Shown piece after piece: positions 39,296-47,559 of a stretch of 64,000 bases of DNA (positions within the stretch are counted from its first letter, which is position 1; each line of letters starts with the position of its first letter). Origin of the DNA: Verpa conica (Eukaryota; Ascomycota; Pezizomycetes; Pezizales; Morchellaceae); NCBI GenBank assembly GCA_033030425.1, contig JAUFSD010000002.1:1922001-1986000 (forward strand), in the 5' to 3' direction. Below the pieces are notes generated by a model that was not told the origin of the DNA, did not search any database, and saw nothing but the letters and a program-made list of their open reading frames with translations. The position numbers were made by a program, and so were the translations under genes.

Positions 39296-39501
39296 TCCTC
39301 CAGGGACTTCGCCAAAATTCTCTAAGTCCCTGAACACACCACACCACACCGACCTCATCGCACTACTCCACGCCTACCCCCTACCCTAACCACCCTTCCA
39401 CCCTATTTCTCTATTGCTATTTGAACAGTAAAAGCTAACTTATATGCAGGCTGTCTTGTCTCCTTTCACCCGTGTCATGATGCGTTCTACCGACGCGTTG
39501 T

Positions 39502-40482
39502 GCCAGCAGCAAGACCCTCGAGACCTCCACCAGGCGACAGCAGCAAGACCTCCTAAGCAGTAGCAGCAAGACCCTCGAGACCCCCCCCCAGGCGACAGCA
39601 GCAAGACCCCCTAAGCGACAGCAGCAGGACCTCCTAAGCAGCAGCAGCAAGACCCTCCAGGCGACAGCAGCAAGACCTCCTAAGCAGTAGTAGCAAGACC
39701 CCCTAAGTGACAGCAACAAGATCCCCATGCGATAGCAGCAGGACCTCCTAAGTAGCAGCAGCAAGACCCCCTAGGCGACAGCAGCAAGACCTCCTAAGCA
39801 GTAGTAGCAAGACCCCCTAAGCGACAGCAGCAAGACTCCCTAAGCGACAGCAGCAGGACCTCCTAAGCAGCAGCAGCAAGACCCTCCAGGCGACAGCAGC
39901 AAGACCCCCTAAGCGACAGCAGCAGGACCTCCTAAGCAGCAGCAGCAAGACCCCCTAAGCGACAGCAGCAGGGTCCTCGAGACCTTCCAGGCGACAGCAG
40001 CAAGACCCCCTAAGCAGCTGCAGCAGGACTCCTAAGCGACAGCAGCAAGACCCCCTAAGCGACAGCAGCAGGATCTCCTAAGCAGCAGCAGCAGGACCCT
40101 CCAGGCGACAGCAGCAGGATCTCCTAAGCGACAGCAGCAGGAGGACCCCTAAGCGACAGTAGCAGGGTCCTCGAGACCCTCCAGGCAACAGCAGCAAGAC
40201 CTCCTAAGCAGCAGCAGCAAGACCCCCTAAGCGACAGCAGCAAGACCCTCGAGACCCCCCCCCAGGCGACAGCAGCAGGACCCCCTAAGCGACAGTAGCA
40301 GGGTCCTCGAGACCCTCCAGGCGACAGTAGCAGGACCCCCTAAGCAACAGCAGCAGGACTCTCGAGACCCCCTCCAGGCGACAGCAGCAAGACCTCCTAA
40401 GCAGTACCAGCAAGACCCTCGAGACCCCCCCCAAGCGACAGCAGGAGGACCTACTAAGCAGCAGCAGCAGGATCCTCGAGAC
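39502..40482. repeat. minisatellite, about 23-bp unit, about 40 copies
   Basis: Tandem units start with GCGACAGCAGCAAGACC and end in CCCTAA, with variants carrying AGCAGCAGCAGC, CCTCCAG or an inserted CTCGAGACC. Units diverge by point changes and shuffled variants, suggesting repeated unequal exchange. Open frames across it (for example 39435-39764 minus) are only repeat translations. Confidence 0.9.
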
Positions 40483-40654
40483 CGTTAGGGTGACAAGCAG
40501 GTGCTGAGGACAAGCGAATTAGGGATATTTTGTACATATTAGATAGCATATAATAAAATAATTGAGAACCATACTAGTACTTCTGTGATGTGACCGTGAC
40601 AAGAGCGTGACAGTACCAAGCAGCACCAGAGAATGTCAGGAAGCCTACCAGAAA

Positions 40655-40750
40655 GCGTCAGAGGCATCAGGAGCCTTTGGTGTTGCGTCAGGAGCCTCTG
40701 ACGCCTTCAGCGGAGCGTCAGGAGCCCCTGACGCCTCACAGTAGCGTCAT
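40655..40750. repeat. subterminal 30-bp repeats with palindromic core
   Basis: GCGTCAGGAGCC or close variants begin at 40655, 40685, 40715 and 40744, about 30 bp apart. The middle units form the near-palindrome GCGTCAGGAGCCTCTGACGC. A related CCTGACGC lies near the left end of the element, as expected of transposase-binding subterminal motifs. Confidence 0.65.
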
Positions 40751-41403
40751 ATTCGGCCAATTGCCGAATGTGGCATCACTAGCGTCCCGTGCTACAGTTG
40801 CTCCTGACGCAATCTTGCAGGTTTGCTGATGAAGGGACTTCGCCTCGCGAATGACGGAATTGCATGAGTGGTTACGAACACAAATGAGGACCGCGCAGGA
40901 CAAGCAGGAACAATACACAAACGCGCACAGAATACCCGCCCCCCGGTATCAACCAGGGGACATGGTTTTCGTATCCTTAAAAAACATTCGAACCACTAGA
41001 AACTCTAGGAAGCTCGATTGGAAAAAAGCGGGTCCCTACCGCGTTAAAAAGGTCGTTAGTCCCTACGCCTACGAGATTGAACTACCCAAAACCATGCCAA
41101 ATCACCCAGTATTTCACGTCTCCCTCCTGGAACCTTCCGCCTCGGACCCTTTGCCTGGACAGATACAATCTCCTCCACCGCCCATAGTGACTCAAGGGGA
41201 ACAGGAATGGGAGGTAGAGGAAATTTTAGATTCCAAAGTAATTCGGGGAAGCCCGAGCTACTACGTTAAGTGGACTGGCTATCACCAACCCTCCTGGGAA
41301 CCTGCTTCGTACCATGAAGAGACAGCAGCAGTGGACGCCTTCCATCGACAATACCCCAACAAACCGGGACCGTGGGATTTGGAGCCTCGCAGGAGCTCGC
41401 GAC

Positions 41404-41417
41404 TAAAAGGGGGGGCT
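41404..41417 (+). promoter_or_regulatory. polypurine tract of the chromovirus
   Basis: TAAAAGGGGGGG immediately upstream of the 3' LTR; such tracts prime plus-strand DNA synthesis. It overlaps the last codons of pol. Confidence 0.75.
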
Positions 41418-41419
41418 AC

Positions 41420-41786
41420 TTTCACGGATTGATCAGGGGCGCCAGGGTGAGTCTCATCGTGACTCATGCAAGGAGGGAGGCAGGGTAACAGGTATCGAGG
41501 AAGGGAACAAAGGCATTGTACAAATGGGAATTTTGGGTATAAATAGGGAGCGTTGCTCCCTCTCTGTAATAGTTTTTCTCTTCTTCTCTTCACGCAACGT
41601 CTCTTCAGTTAGATTCAATACAAGCTTTCTTCTTCGCTGCCTCTCTGCTGCTCCATCGCCTCGCGATTGCTGAAACCACTCCTTACTTCACAAACCTTTG
41701 GTATTTTGCTTGTAACGGATAGTTACCTTGCCATCGAGTTAGTTGTATCCTGTGGTCACGCTGTTCTCACGCTGTCCCCCTTGAAA
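41420..41786 (+). repeat. 3' LTR of the chromovirus
   Basis: Near-identical to 34112-34476, with the same TTTCA..TGAAA ends. The last 13 bases of pol lie within it. It is followed by CCACA (41787-41791), the right target duplication. Confidence 0.92.
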
Positions 41787-43269
41787 CCACATTGTCAAAG
41801 CCCCCTTTAATGTCCAAAAAGAGAGTGGAAACTTTGAGTTTGGCTAGCTGCATAGCTCTAATTTCATTATGAAAGACTGTGGTGGCGTCTGAGGTGGAGA
41901 GGCCTGCAACTGAGCCGCACTGGTGTGGATGTACTAGGCCGGTAGCTTTCGCTATTTTTGCCAGCCTGAGTGTAACTACTTTCTCCAGAATTTTAGAGAA
42001 GGTTTGGAGAAGTACGATTATTCAATAGGAAGAGGTGGCTGAGTAGTCGTCTTTGCCTGGTTTGGCTAGGACTACGCCATTTGCCTTTTTAAGGGAGAGT
42101 GGGTGGTACCCGTATTTTAAAAGAGGGGTAAGAATTCTGGGAATGACTGTCGGGTTGATTCTGTGAATGCCTTTCCATACCGAGTAAGGGATGGAGTCAG
42201 GGCCTGGTGCTGAAAGATTAGAAGTTTTGGAAAGAACGAGTTGAATTTCTTCCAGTGTAATAGTGGGAACGTTATGATGCCGTAGGGGGGCGGGGGAGCC
42301 GGAGTCAGGCCTTGGGGGAAAGAATGCTTTTACTAAATTTTCATTTAGAATTTGGGGCGTGGGGGAGTTGGGAATGGAGGGGATCCGGTCCTCTGATCTG
42401 GTGGCCATTTTCTTAAGGCGCCACATATCGGAAGGGGAGGCGTTGGACACAAACGCGTTCCAGTGGTCGCGTTTGGCCTTTTTGATAGCGTTAAAGTAGG
42501 CATTTTTGGCCGCTTTTAGCTCAAAAGGGGGGGAAAGTCCTTTGCGGTAGGACTTATGGACACTGTGATAGATGGACCTTAATTGAGAAAGATTGGGGTT
42601 CCACCAGGGTTTCGACCACGATGAAACTTTTTTTGTGGGGGTGTGTAAAAGGAGTGTGTTGTGAAGCTGATTAAAGGACCTATCGAACCAGCTATCTAGG
42701 TCGGTAAAATCTGAGGAAAGTTGAAACTGACTTAATTGGGGGGTTACAAGGTCCCAATTGACAAGGGACCAGTTAGGAGTATTATAGGGAGTGAAATCGG
42801 AGCCGGGGGGGACCAATTGGCAGAGGATAACTCTGTGATCTGAGCCGGACGAGACTGGTGGGATAAGCCATTTTGAGACTAGTTGAATTGCGGATTGATT
42901 TGCCCAAGTAAAGTCGATAACACTGTGTCGCTTCCTTGGGTCCGGGGAGATTCTGGTAAACTTCCCGGGAGTGTTAATGAGTGAAAAGCCAAGTTGGTTG
43001 GCTAACCTAAAATAGGGAGTGGAAAGATTTAGTTCTGTTGACGAGAACTTTCGTAGTGGGTCCGCAGCAGGGGAATGAACGTTAAAGTCTCCGACAACGA
43101 CGGTGGGGGTGGATGAGGCCGGAAAGGCCATGTGAGGGGGAATAGATCTAACAGAATCGGACACTTGTCTATTGTAAACATTGACGAGTGTTAAGGATGA
43201 AAACGAATGACTTGAAGTTGTTAAATGTAGTGTAATAAAAATAATATCTCCTCGGTGAGAGGGGGACTG

Positions 43270-43628
43270 TGTAAAAACCGATCACCTATTGGGGAACAGC
43301 AGGCGATAATCACGAGGCAAGGCTAGTATCGAGAGACTAGGAACTCTAGGACAAGGTAGGTATGGTAACAATATAAGTTGTTGCGTAAAGAACTAACTAA
43401 CTGACAGAGATGCGTTCCTTTTATACCCTTTCTGGAGGAACGTTGAGATCAACAATGAGACAATATGAAACTGAAGGAGCAACCTCCTTCTACATGAAAC
43501 TATAGATGTCTCGTCCTGCAAGGCGTACTTCTTACATGACCAATGGTAACAGAAATCCTACGAGATATGAAACAATACACAAAACAAGGAGATAAACAAG
43601 ACAGACTAGGAAATGGGTGTTCTTGACA
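43270..43628 (-). mobile_element. solo LTR (359 bp) in LINE ORF2
   Basis: On the minus strand it begins TGTCAAGAACAC and ends GGTTTTTACA, canonical TG..CA ends, flanked by the duplicated CAGTC (GACTG at 43265-43269 and 43629-43633 on the plus strand). A minus-strand TATAAAA lies near 43420. Removing it with one duplication copy rejoins NSVTQ to SPSHRGDIIF in ORF2. Its family is unknown and unlike the chromovirus LTR. Confidence 0.85.
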
Positions 43629-43904
43629 GACTGAGTAACAGAATTCTTGTCCAAAAAGGAAAGATTAATATAAAAGCACACCGACACCTTATCTGTCTGA
43701 AGTGTGGGTGTGGGTTTAAAAAGGGCAAAGTTGGGTGCGATTAAAGGGGAATGGTTAAAAAGGGGGGGTTCTTGCACAGCTATAACTTGTGCAGAGTGAA
43801 CTACTGGATTTGAGAATAGAGAAAGAAACACATTGTTGCTCCCGGCGCAGTTGTGTTGGATGATGTTAAGTGAAGGATTATGTTTAGTGGTTGTACTAAA
43901 CATT

Positions 43905-45392
43905 TTAATTGGTATCATTCATGGCCACTTCCTCGGTGGCTTCTGAAGAGGGTTGGGCCTCCTGGGTAGGTCCTTCTCTGAGCTTGTTAATGATGGAAAT
44001 GCGGTGAGGGCACTTTGAGAAGTTTGCTGTGTGGTTTCCTCCACAGTTGACGCACTTGGAGGGGGTGGCAACGCAACAGTTGGGTTTGGGGCGGACGTGG
44101 CCAGAGCACATAGTAACGGCGCACTGGTGTTTGTCTCTAGGATGGCCTAGGGAGCAGATGGGACAGGTGGGTTCTTTCTGTTTGCACTCTTTGGTTGGGT
44201 GTCCGAACTTGTAGCAGTTACGGCAGAGAGTGGCTTTGGAGGCTGACCACATGAGAGAGCAGTGGCGAGGGCGTGAAAAAAGTCTGATGGTGGTGCCAAT
44301 AATGGCTGCTTCCTCAGCCGTAACAGTGATGACGACTGTTGAAAACTTTTGGGTGTTGCGAACAATGTCGTCGGCGGTAAGGAAGCGGGTGTCAAGGGGA
44401 GTGATCCCTGTTGCGAGCTTTACTGCTTCAGGGAATGATTTCTTTAGGTGGTTGAGATCGGGGAATTCGTTTAGTGGGATACCTCTGATGGCTACATCAC
44501 AGGTAGTGGGGGCTTGTTTGAATAGCTGAAACGGGTTTGCGGAATCGTTGACCGTTTGATTAAGGATGGCTGTGAGCCCTTCAAAGAAGGGAGCGTATGT
44601 GGATGCTGGGACTGTTGGGGGGGCAGTGACTGAGACAGCTCCACGTTGGTTAATGGAGACTGTGAGGGAAGTAACGGGGGCAACTTGTCCTCCTTTAGCG
44701 AGGAACTGGCCTAGGAGAGCAGGGAGACGTTGGACGAGGAGTTCGGAGTCTTTAAGGGGGGAAGGGGTCTGTCTGGACGAAAAGAACCTTCGCTGGGCAG
44801 TGGGCAAGGTCTTGGGCTTATCCTCCGTGACTTTCGGCTGCTTGGGGCGAGGGTTGCTGGTCTTTTTTGGGGGGGTAGTGTTGGCAGCTGACTTAGCTGC
44901 GTCGACATAAGACATCTTTTCGGTGACAGTGGCCGGCTTGGAGGGAGATTTAGCAGGAGGGGTTTGGTAGGAGGGGCCAGCGGGAGGGGCTGGTTGCGTT
45001 CTTTGGTGAGGGAAGGTTGCGGGGGGAGAAGAGGTGGAACTCTTAATATTTTTAACTATAGCTTCGAGCCTCTCGAAGCGGTCATAAACGCTTGTGGGGG
45101 GATGGTTGGAGGCGTACCGAGTCTTTGTCTGAATGTCATCGACTACGGCAGTGATTGAATCAAGCTGGTGGGAGAGTTCGAGGGCGGCGTGCTTGGCCTG
45201 GGCCGCGACCTTGAAGGTAGAGCAGAGAAGGGTGAGGAGCAGCTTCTCCATGGGGGAAGTGTTGTCGTCATTTATAGCATTGGCGACAGTGGTAGAGATG
45301 TGAGATGAGTCTGGCATGCCTATTTCATGGTCTATAAGACCAGTCTGTAGGTTGTCAAAGATTTCAGAAAGAGAGGGGTCAGGGCTTGGCAT
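43905..45392 (-). CDS. LINE ORF1, RNA-binding Gag-like protein
   Basis: 495 residues, intact, from ATG at 45392. The N-terminal 80 residues are helical and Ala-rich. The middle is Pro/Thr/Ser/Lys-rich and probably disordered. The C-terminal third has an RNA-binding-like region and three consecutive zinc knuckles: CRNCYKFGHPTKEC, CPICSLGHPRDKHQC and CVNCGGNHTANFSKC. This arrangement is usual for Tad1/I-type LINE ORF1 proteins, which coat the element RNA. Its stop lies 14 nt inside the start of ORF2, in another frame. Confidence 0.88.
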   Translation of the reverse strand: MPSPDPSLSEIFDNLQTGLIDHEIGMPDSSHISTTVANAINDDNTSPMEKLLLTLLCSTFKVAAQAKHAALELSHQLDSITAVVDDIQTKTRYASNHPPTSVYDRFERLEAIVKNIKSSTSSPPATFPHQRTQPAPPAGPSYQTPPAKSPSKPATVTEKMSYVDAAKSAANTTPPKKTSNPRPKQPKVTEDKPKTLPTAQRRFFSSRQTPSPLKDSELLVQRLPALLGQFLAKGGQVAPVTSLTVSINQRGAVSVTAPPTVPASTYAPFFEGLTAILNQTVNDSANPFQLFKQAPTTCDVAIRGIPLNEFPDLNHLKKSFPEAVKLATGITPLDTRFLTADDIVRNTQKFSTVVITVTAEEAAIIGTTIRLFSRPRHCSLMWSASKATLCRNCYKFGHPTKECKQKEPTCPICSLGHPRDKHQCAVTMCSGHVRPKPNCCVATPSKCVNCGGNHTANFSKCPHRISIINKLREGPTQEAQPSSEATEEVAMNDTN

Positions 45393-45496
45393 TTTGAGGC
45401 CTGGAATTTTTGTGAGTTTGGTGGGGAAAGGTGGTTGCCACGCAAAATTTTGGTGTTGAATTTCAAAAACTGAGAAAATAGAGGGGATGGAGGATC

Positions 45497-45509
45497 CTAA
45501 ATAGAAAAT
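45497..45509. repeat. LINE target-site duplication, right copy
   Basis: CTAAATAGAAAAT, identical to 32324-32336. Confidence 0.85.
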
Positions 45510-45574
45510 ATACTAGAGGTCTTTTTATATCTAAGGATTGGGGGGGGCTACTATGAGGATTAAATATTCCTTCT

Positions 45575-45899
45575 TGTTGGAATGAGTGACACTCTGTGAA
45601 GTTAAGTGTGGCGAATGCGGGGTGTGGCAACACCGGAGGAATAGAATCCCGGGTGGTCCGGCAGGGTAACCAGGCGGGGGAATAATATAACCGACGGAAG
45701 GAAATTCTATCCGGGCACCGGAAGAATTGTATGGTAACGGATTGACTTTTACTTTGTATTGGGATTACGGAATGTTTTTCTATGTTAGCAGATTTGTAAC
45801 TATATAAGCAGGCTTCTCCTGCGTCTTTCTTTAGGTATCAATCAAGTTTGTTCTTTAGTTATATCTATCTTTAGTATACACTGAGTCTATTGTTTTTCA
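45575..45899. mobile_element. solo LTR (325 bp), Copia-like ends
   Basis: Starts TGTTGGAATGAG and ends TTGTTTTTCA, bounded by exact CTTCT duplications at 45570-45574 and 45900-45904. A TATATAAGC box in the plus strand near 45813 suggests plus orientation. No internal coding region is left, so it is a recombination product of a former LTR element. Confidence 0.85.
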
Positions 45900-45904
45900 C
45901 TTCT

Positions 45905-46671
45905 ATCTCATACTTATGCTGATTAGTGCGTCTTGAATATGTGTATACTACAGTACCAAAAAGAGGGGGTGGGATCAGTACGGTGCTCTCGCCAATACAC
46001 TAGTGATATGGGAGGAATACGGTATTTGTATAGTAACCTGCCTCAAATACTGGTTTAAGTCGGTATTTACGACTAAGCTCTGTGGTGCTATGGCAGTAAA
46101 TTCACCCCCGTTTTTTTCATACTGCGGTTAAGGCTTGTGGTTGATCGGTGGGTTTGTGAGATCGACTCCCCCTTTTTGCTTGGTATTTGAATTCTGAAAT
46201 TACTAAAATATAGAATACTAGCAGATTTTGAGTCTATCATATACGTCTAGGGCTTACTCTATTAGGGCGCGTATATATAGAGAGAATGCAGGAGCACCAG
46301 CCAGAGAGACAATGAATGAATAATAAATGCATGACCAGAGAGAAAAAAGTCACTATTAATCAATAAATATACTCGCTGCCTATTCCTCTTCCCTACCGAA
46401 ACTTCTGGAGGACTTCTTAAATAATTATCCTGGGGATCTGTGCCTAGAGTCATTTAATTCGGTGAGAGCTTTACGGCTAGCCGATCACAGTCCGGTATGG
46501 AGGATAAAAACCTAGAAAGACAGCATGCTCTTAGGGGATTAATAAACATTTGAGGAATCTACTCTCGTTGGTCTGATCCTCTACTTTCTACTTTCTATAG
46601 ATATTTCTTTCGGGAAGAAACAAGTGATTCCCTGTAAAGTTTTTTGCCTCTAGCTAGGCTTTTCATATCTA
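45905..46671. other. AT-rich spacer, no gene seen
   Basis: No supported feature. The frame 46262-46453 (minus) has no motif. Confidence 0.5.
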
Positions 46672-47030
46672 TGTTCTGGCCCATTGGGGGACGTCCCCTC
46701 AACGGGCAATTTGTTAAGTGCCCTACCCGTTGGAGGGACACCAATGGGCGGGCCAAAAAAGTATAGCCTAATTAATACAGGCACACAAAAGAATAAGAAT
46801 AATAGCTAGAAAATATGAATCTATCTTGAACTATATTTGTGATTTTTTTGGATTTTATACTATGCTTTATTAAACTTTTAGGAGGCTGGAAGCTTTGTTC
46901 TGAGTATTTTTTGTAGCCAGGGTTTTTTTTATGTTGTTACCCATACAAGGGACGTAGGCTGGCCCATATAGAGGACGTCCCTCCAACAGGTTTGCCCGTT
47001 GAGGGGACGTCCCCCCAACGGGCCAGAACA
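46672..47030. mobile_element. 359-bp inverted-repeat element (MITE-like)
   Basis: TGTTCTGGCCC at 46672 and GGGCCAGAACA ending at 47030 start arms of about 38 bp, nearly perfect through GACGTCCCCTCAACGGGCAA, with weaker pairing for another 50 bp (GTTGGAGGGAC on both sides). TCTA flanks both ends and may be a 4-bp target duplication. The interior is AT-rich without coding capacity. GACGTC palindromes recur within the arms. Confidence 0.75.
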
Positions 47031-47559
47031 TCTACATCTATTTCTTTTCTAGAAGGCAATAAACCCTCCCTCTCCCTTGCCTCCCCTCCCTCCCCCCTCC
47101 CCCTCCCTCCCCCCTCCCCCTCCCCCTCCTCCTGTGGGTTAATTCATAAATTCTTCGGCGTTAATTATACTCCTGTGGTCCTTAGACCACAAATGTTCAG
47201 TGCTTGTGGGTATACACACCAGACAAAATTAGATACTCATATTTGTAAGGAGACCCTAAATAGCCACTAAGAAGGCTCTTCTCGAGCTACCGTAGACCCT
47301 AGAAGGCCCTGAGAGTTTTAAAAACGCTAAAATCTCTCGATCAAGCCACCTATTTGCCTTGGCCCATGCGACATATAGTGTGTATTTAATAGTTGATAAA
47401 GAGATTATCCTAACCTCGTATATAAAAATCTACGGTATTTGAATTATAGATAATATTTATATTTTGTTAAAGCTCTTATATAGCAAGGTAAGAAATAATA
47501 AGGCGTATATAATAAGGCGTCCTTAGCAGCGTTTGATTCATATATGCAAAAAAAAACAG
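47031..47559. repeat. pyrimidine-rich simple repeat and AT-rich spacer
   Basis: 47060-47133 is a run of CCCTCC/CCCCCT units on the plus strand. The remainder to 47559 is AT-rich with no gene; the frame 46992-47270 is compositional. Confidence 0.6.

Larger units (their letters stand above)
38960..40831. mobile_element. 1,872-bp inverted-repeat element with internal minisatellite
   Basis: Perfect 17-bp terminal inverted repeats, CATCAGCAAACCTGCAA at 38960-38976 and its complement at 40815-40831, bound an insert in the integrase gene. The flanks show AA on both sides (38958-38959, 40832-40833), and one copy of AA restores the pol frame. Inside there is no plausible transposase; most of it is tandem repeats. 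Subterminal CCTGACGC motifs occur at both ends and as about 30-bp repeats at 40655-40750. It looks like a non-autonomous DNA transposon of unassigned superfamily. Confidence 0.82.
35776..41432 (+). pseudogene. pol: chromovirus Pol polyprotein, interrupted in the integrase
   Basis: The pol frame is open from 35776, with no ATG at its start, to 38959, then resumes after the insert at 40834 and ends at 41432, 13 bases into the 3' LTR. Aspartic protease shows ALIDTGASGFAF. Reverse transcriptase shows LRLCVDYRGLNEVT, MPFGLTNAPATFQ and YLDDILIYS. RNase H shows VVETDASDYVSAGVLSQ. Integrase has the HHCC zinc finger (HHDAPAAGHPG, CHTCQRSK) and the DDE core: MDFVTGLP, TSDRGTQFTS, YHPETDGQTERMN. After the insert come the integrase C-terminus (PGDMVFVSLKNIR) and the chromodomain (WEVEEILDSKV, YYVKWTGYHQPSWEP). 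Subtracting 1,874 bp (element plus 2 bp) leaves the frame intact. Translation now runs into the insert and stops at 39186, losing the C-terminus and chromodomain. Confidence 0.9.
34112..41786 (+). mobile_element. Ty3/gypsy chromovirus (Tf1/sushi-like) inserted in the LINE
   Basis: Full-length LTR retrotransposon: 365-bp 5' LTR, gag, pol with protease, reverse transcriptase, RNase H, integrase and chromodomain, polypurine tract, 367-bp 3' LTR, and 5-bp target duplication. Domain order and terminal chromodomain place it among the chromoviruses. The LTRs differ at roughly twenty positions by eye, so it is not a brand-new insertion. It is inactivated by a 1.87-kb element in the integrase region. 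Confidence 0.93.
32590..43918 (-). pseudogene. LINE ORF2: endonuclease/reverse transcriptase, interrupted
   Basis: Starts at 43918, overlapping ORF1 by 14 nt, and ends at 32590. Segments are 43918-43629, 43269-41787 and 34111-32590, ignoring duplicated target bases. Without the inserts the frame is 3,285 nt, exactly 1,095 codons. The AP-type endonuclease shows LNIIQHNCAG, VIAVQEPP, VVVGDFNVHSP, SVIDFTWAN and SGSDHRVIL. Reverse transcriptase shows LFLDIKGGFDNV (split by the chromovirus), GVPQGSPISPLLFVIY and LSYVDDFAIT. A C-terminal CPRCSLFPETTEHVLLHC zinc motif follows. I see no RNase H signature between the RT and this motif. Besides the insertions there is one in-frame stop at 42022-42024 (TGA after SSY, where CGA is the likely ancestor), so the copy could not encode a full enzyme even before the insertions, unless the stop came later. 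Confidence 0.88.
32337..45496 (-). mobile_element. Tad1-like LINE retrotransposon carrying nested insertions
   Basis: The element is on the minus strand. It has a 5' end at 45496, two ORFs, a 3' untranslated region and an A14 tail (T run at 32338-32352 on the plus strand), flanked by a 13-bp direct duplication. Its own sequence is about 5.1 kb once the chromovirus with one duplication copy (7,680 bp) and the solo LTR with one copy (364 bp) are subtracted. Both ends are present, so it is a full-length copy rather than the 5'-truncated form common for LINEs. It is silenced by one premature stop and by the insertions. Confidence 0.9.

Noticed and set aside
39435..39764. 109-residue Leu/Cys/Arg-rich open frame (minus)
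   Set aside because: It is a translation of the minisatellite; the period and composition follow the 23-bp unit.
39502..40482. CRISPR-like array
   Set aside because: Units are contiguous diverged repeats without unique spacers, in a eukaryotic transposon.
44029..45158. Several plus-strand open frames (44029-44214, 44230-44529, 44566-44910, 44964-45158)
   Set aside because: They are antisense shadows of LINE ORF1, which has clear zinc knuckles.
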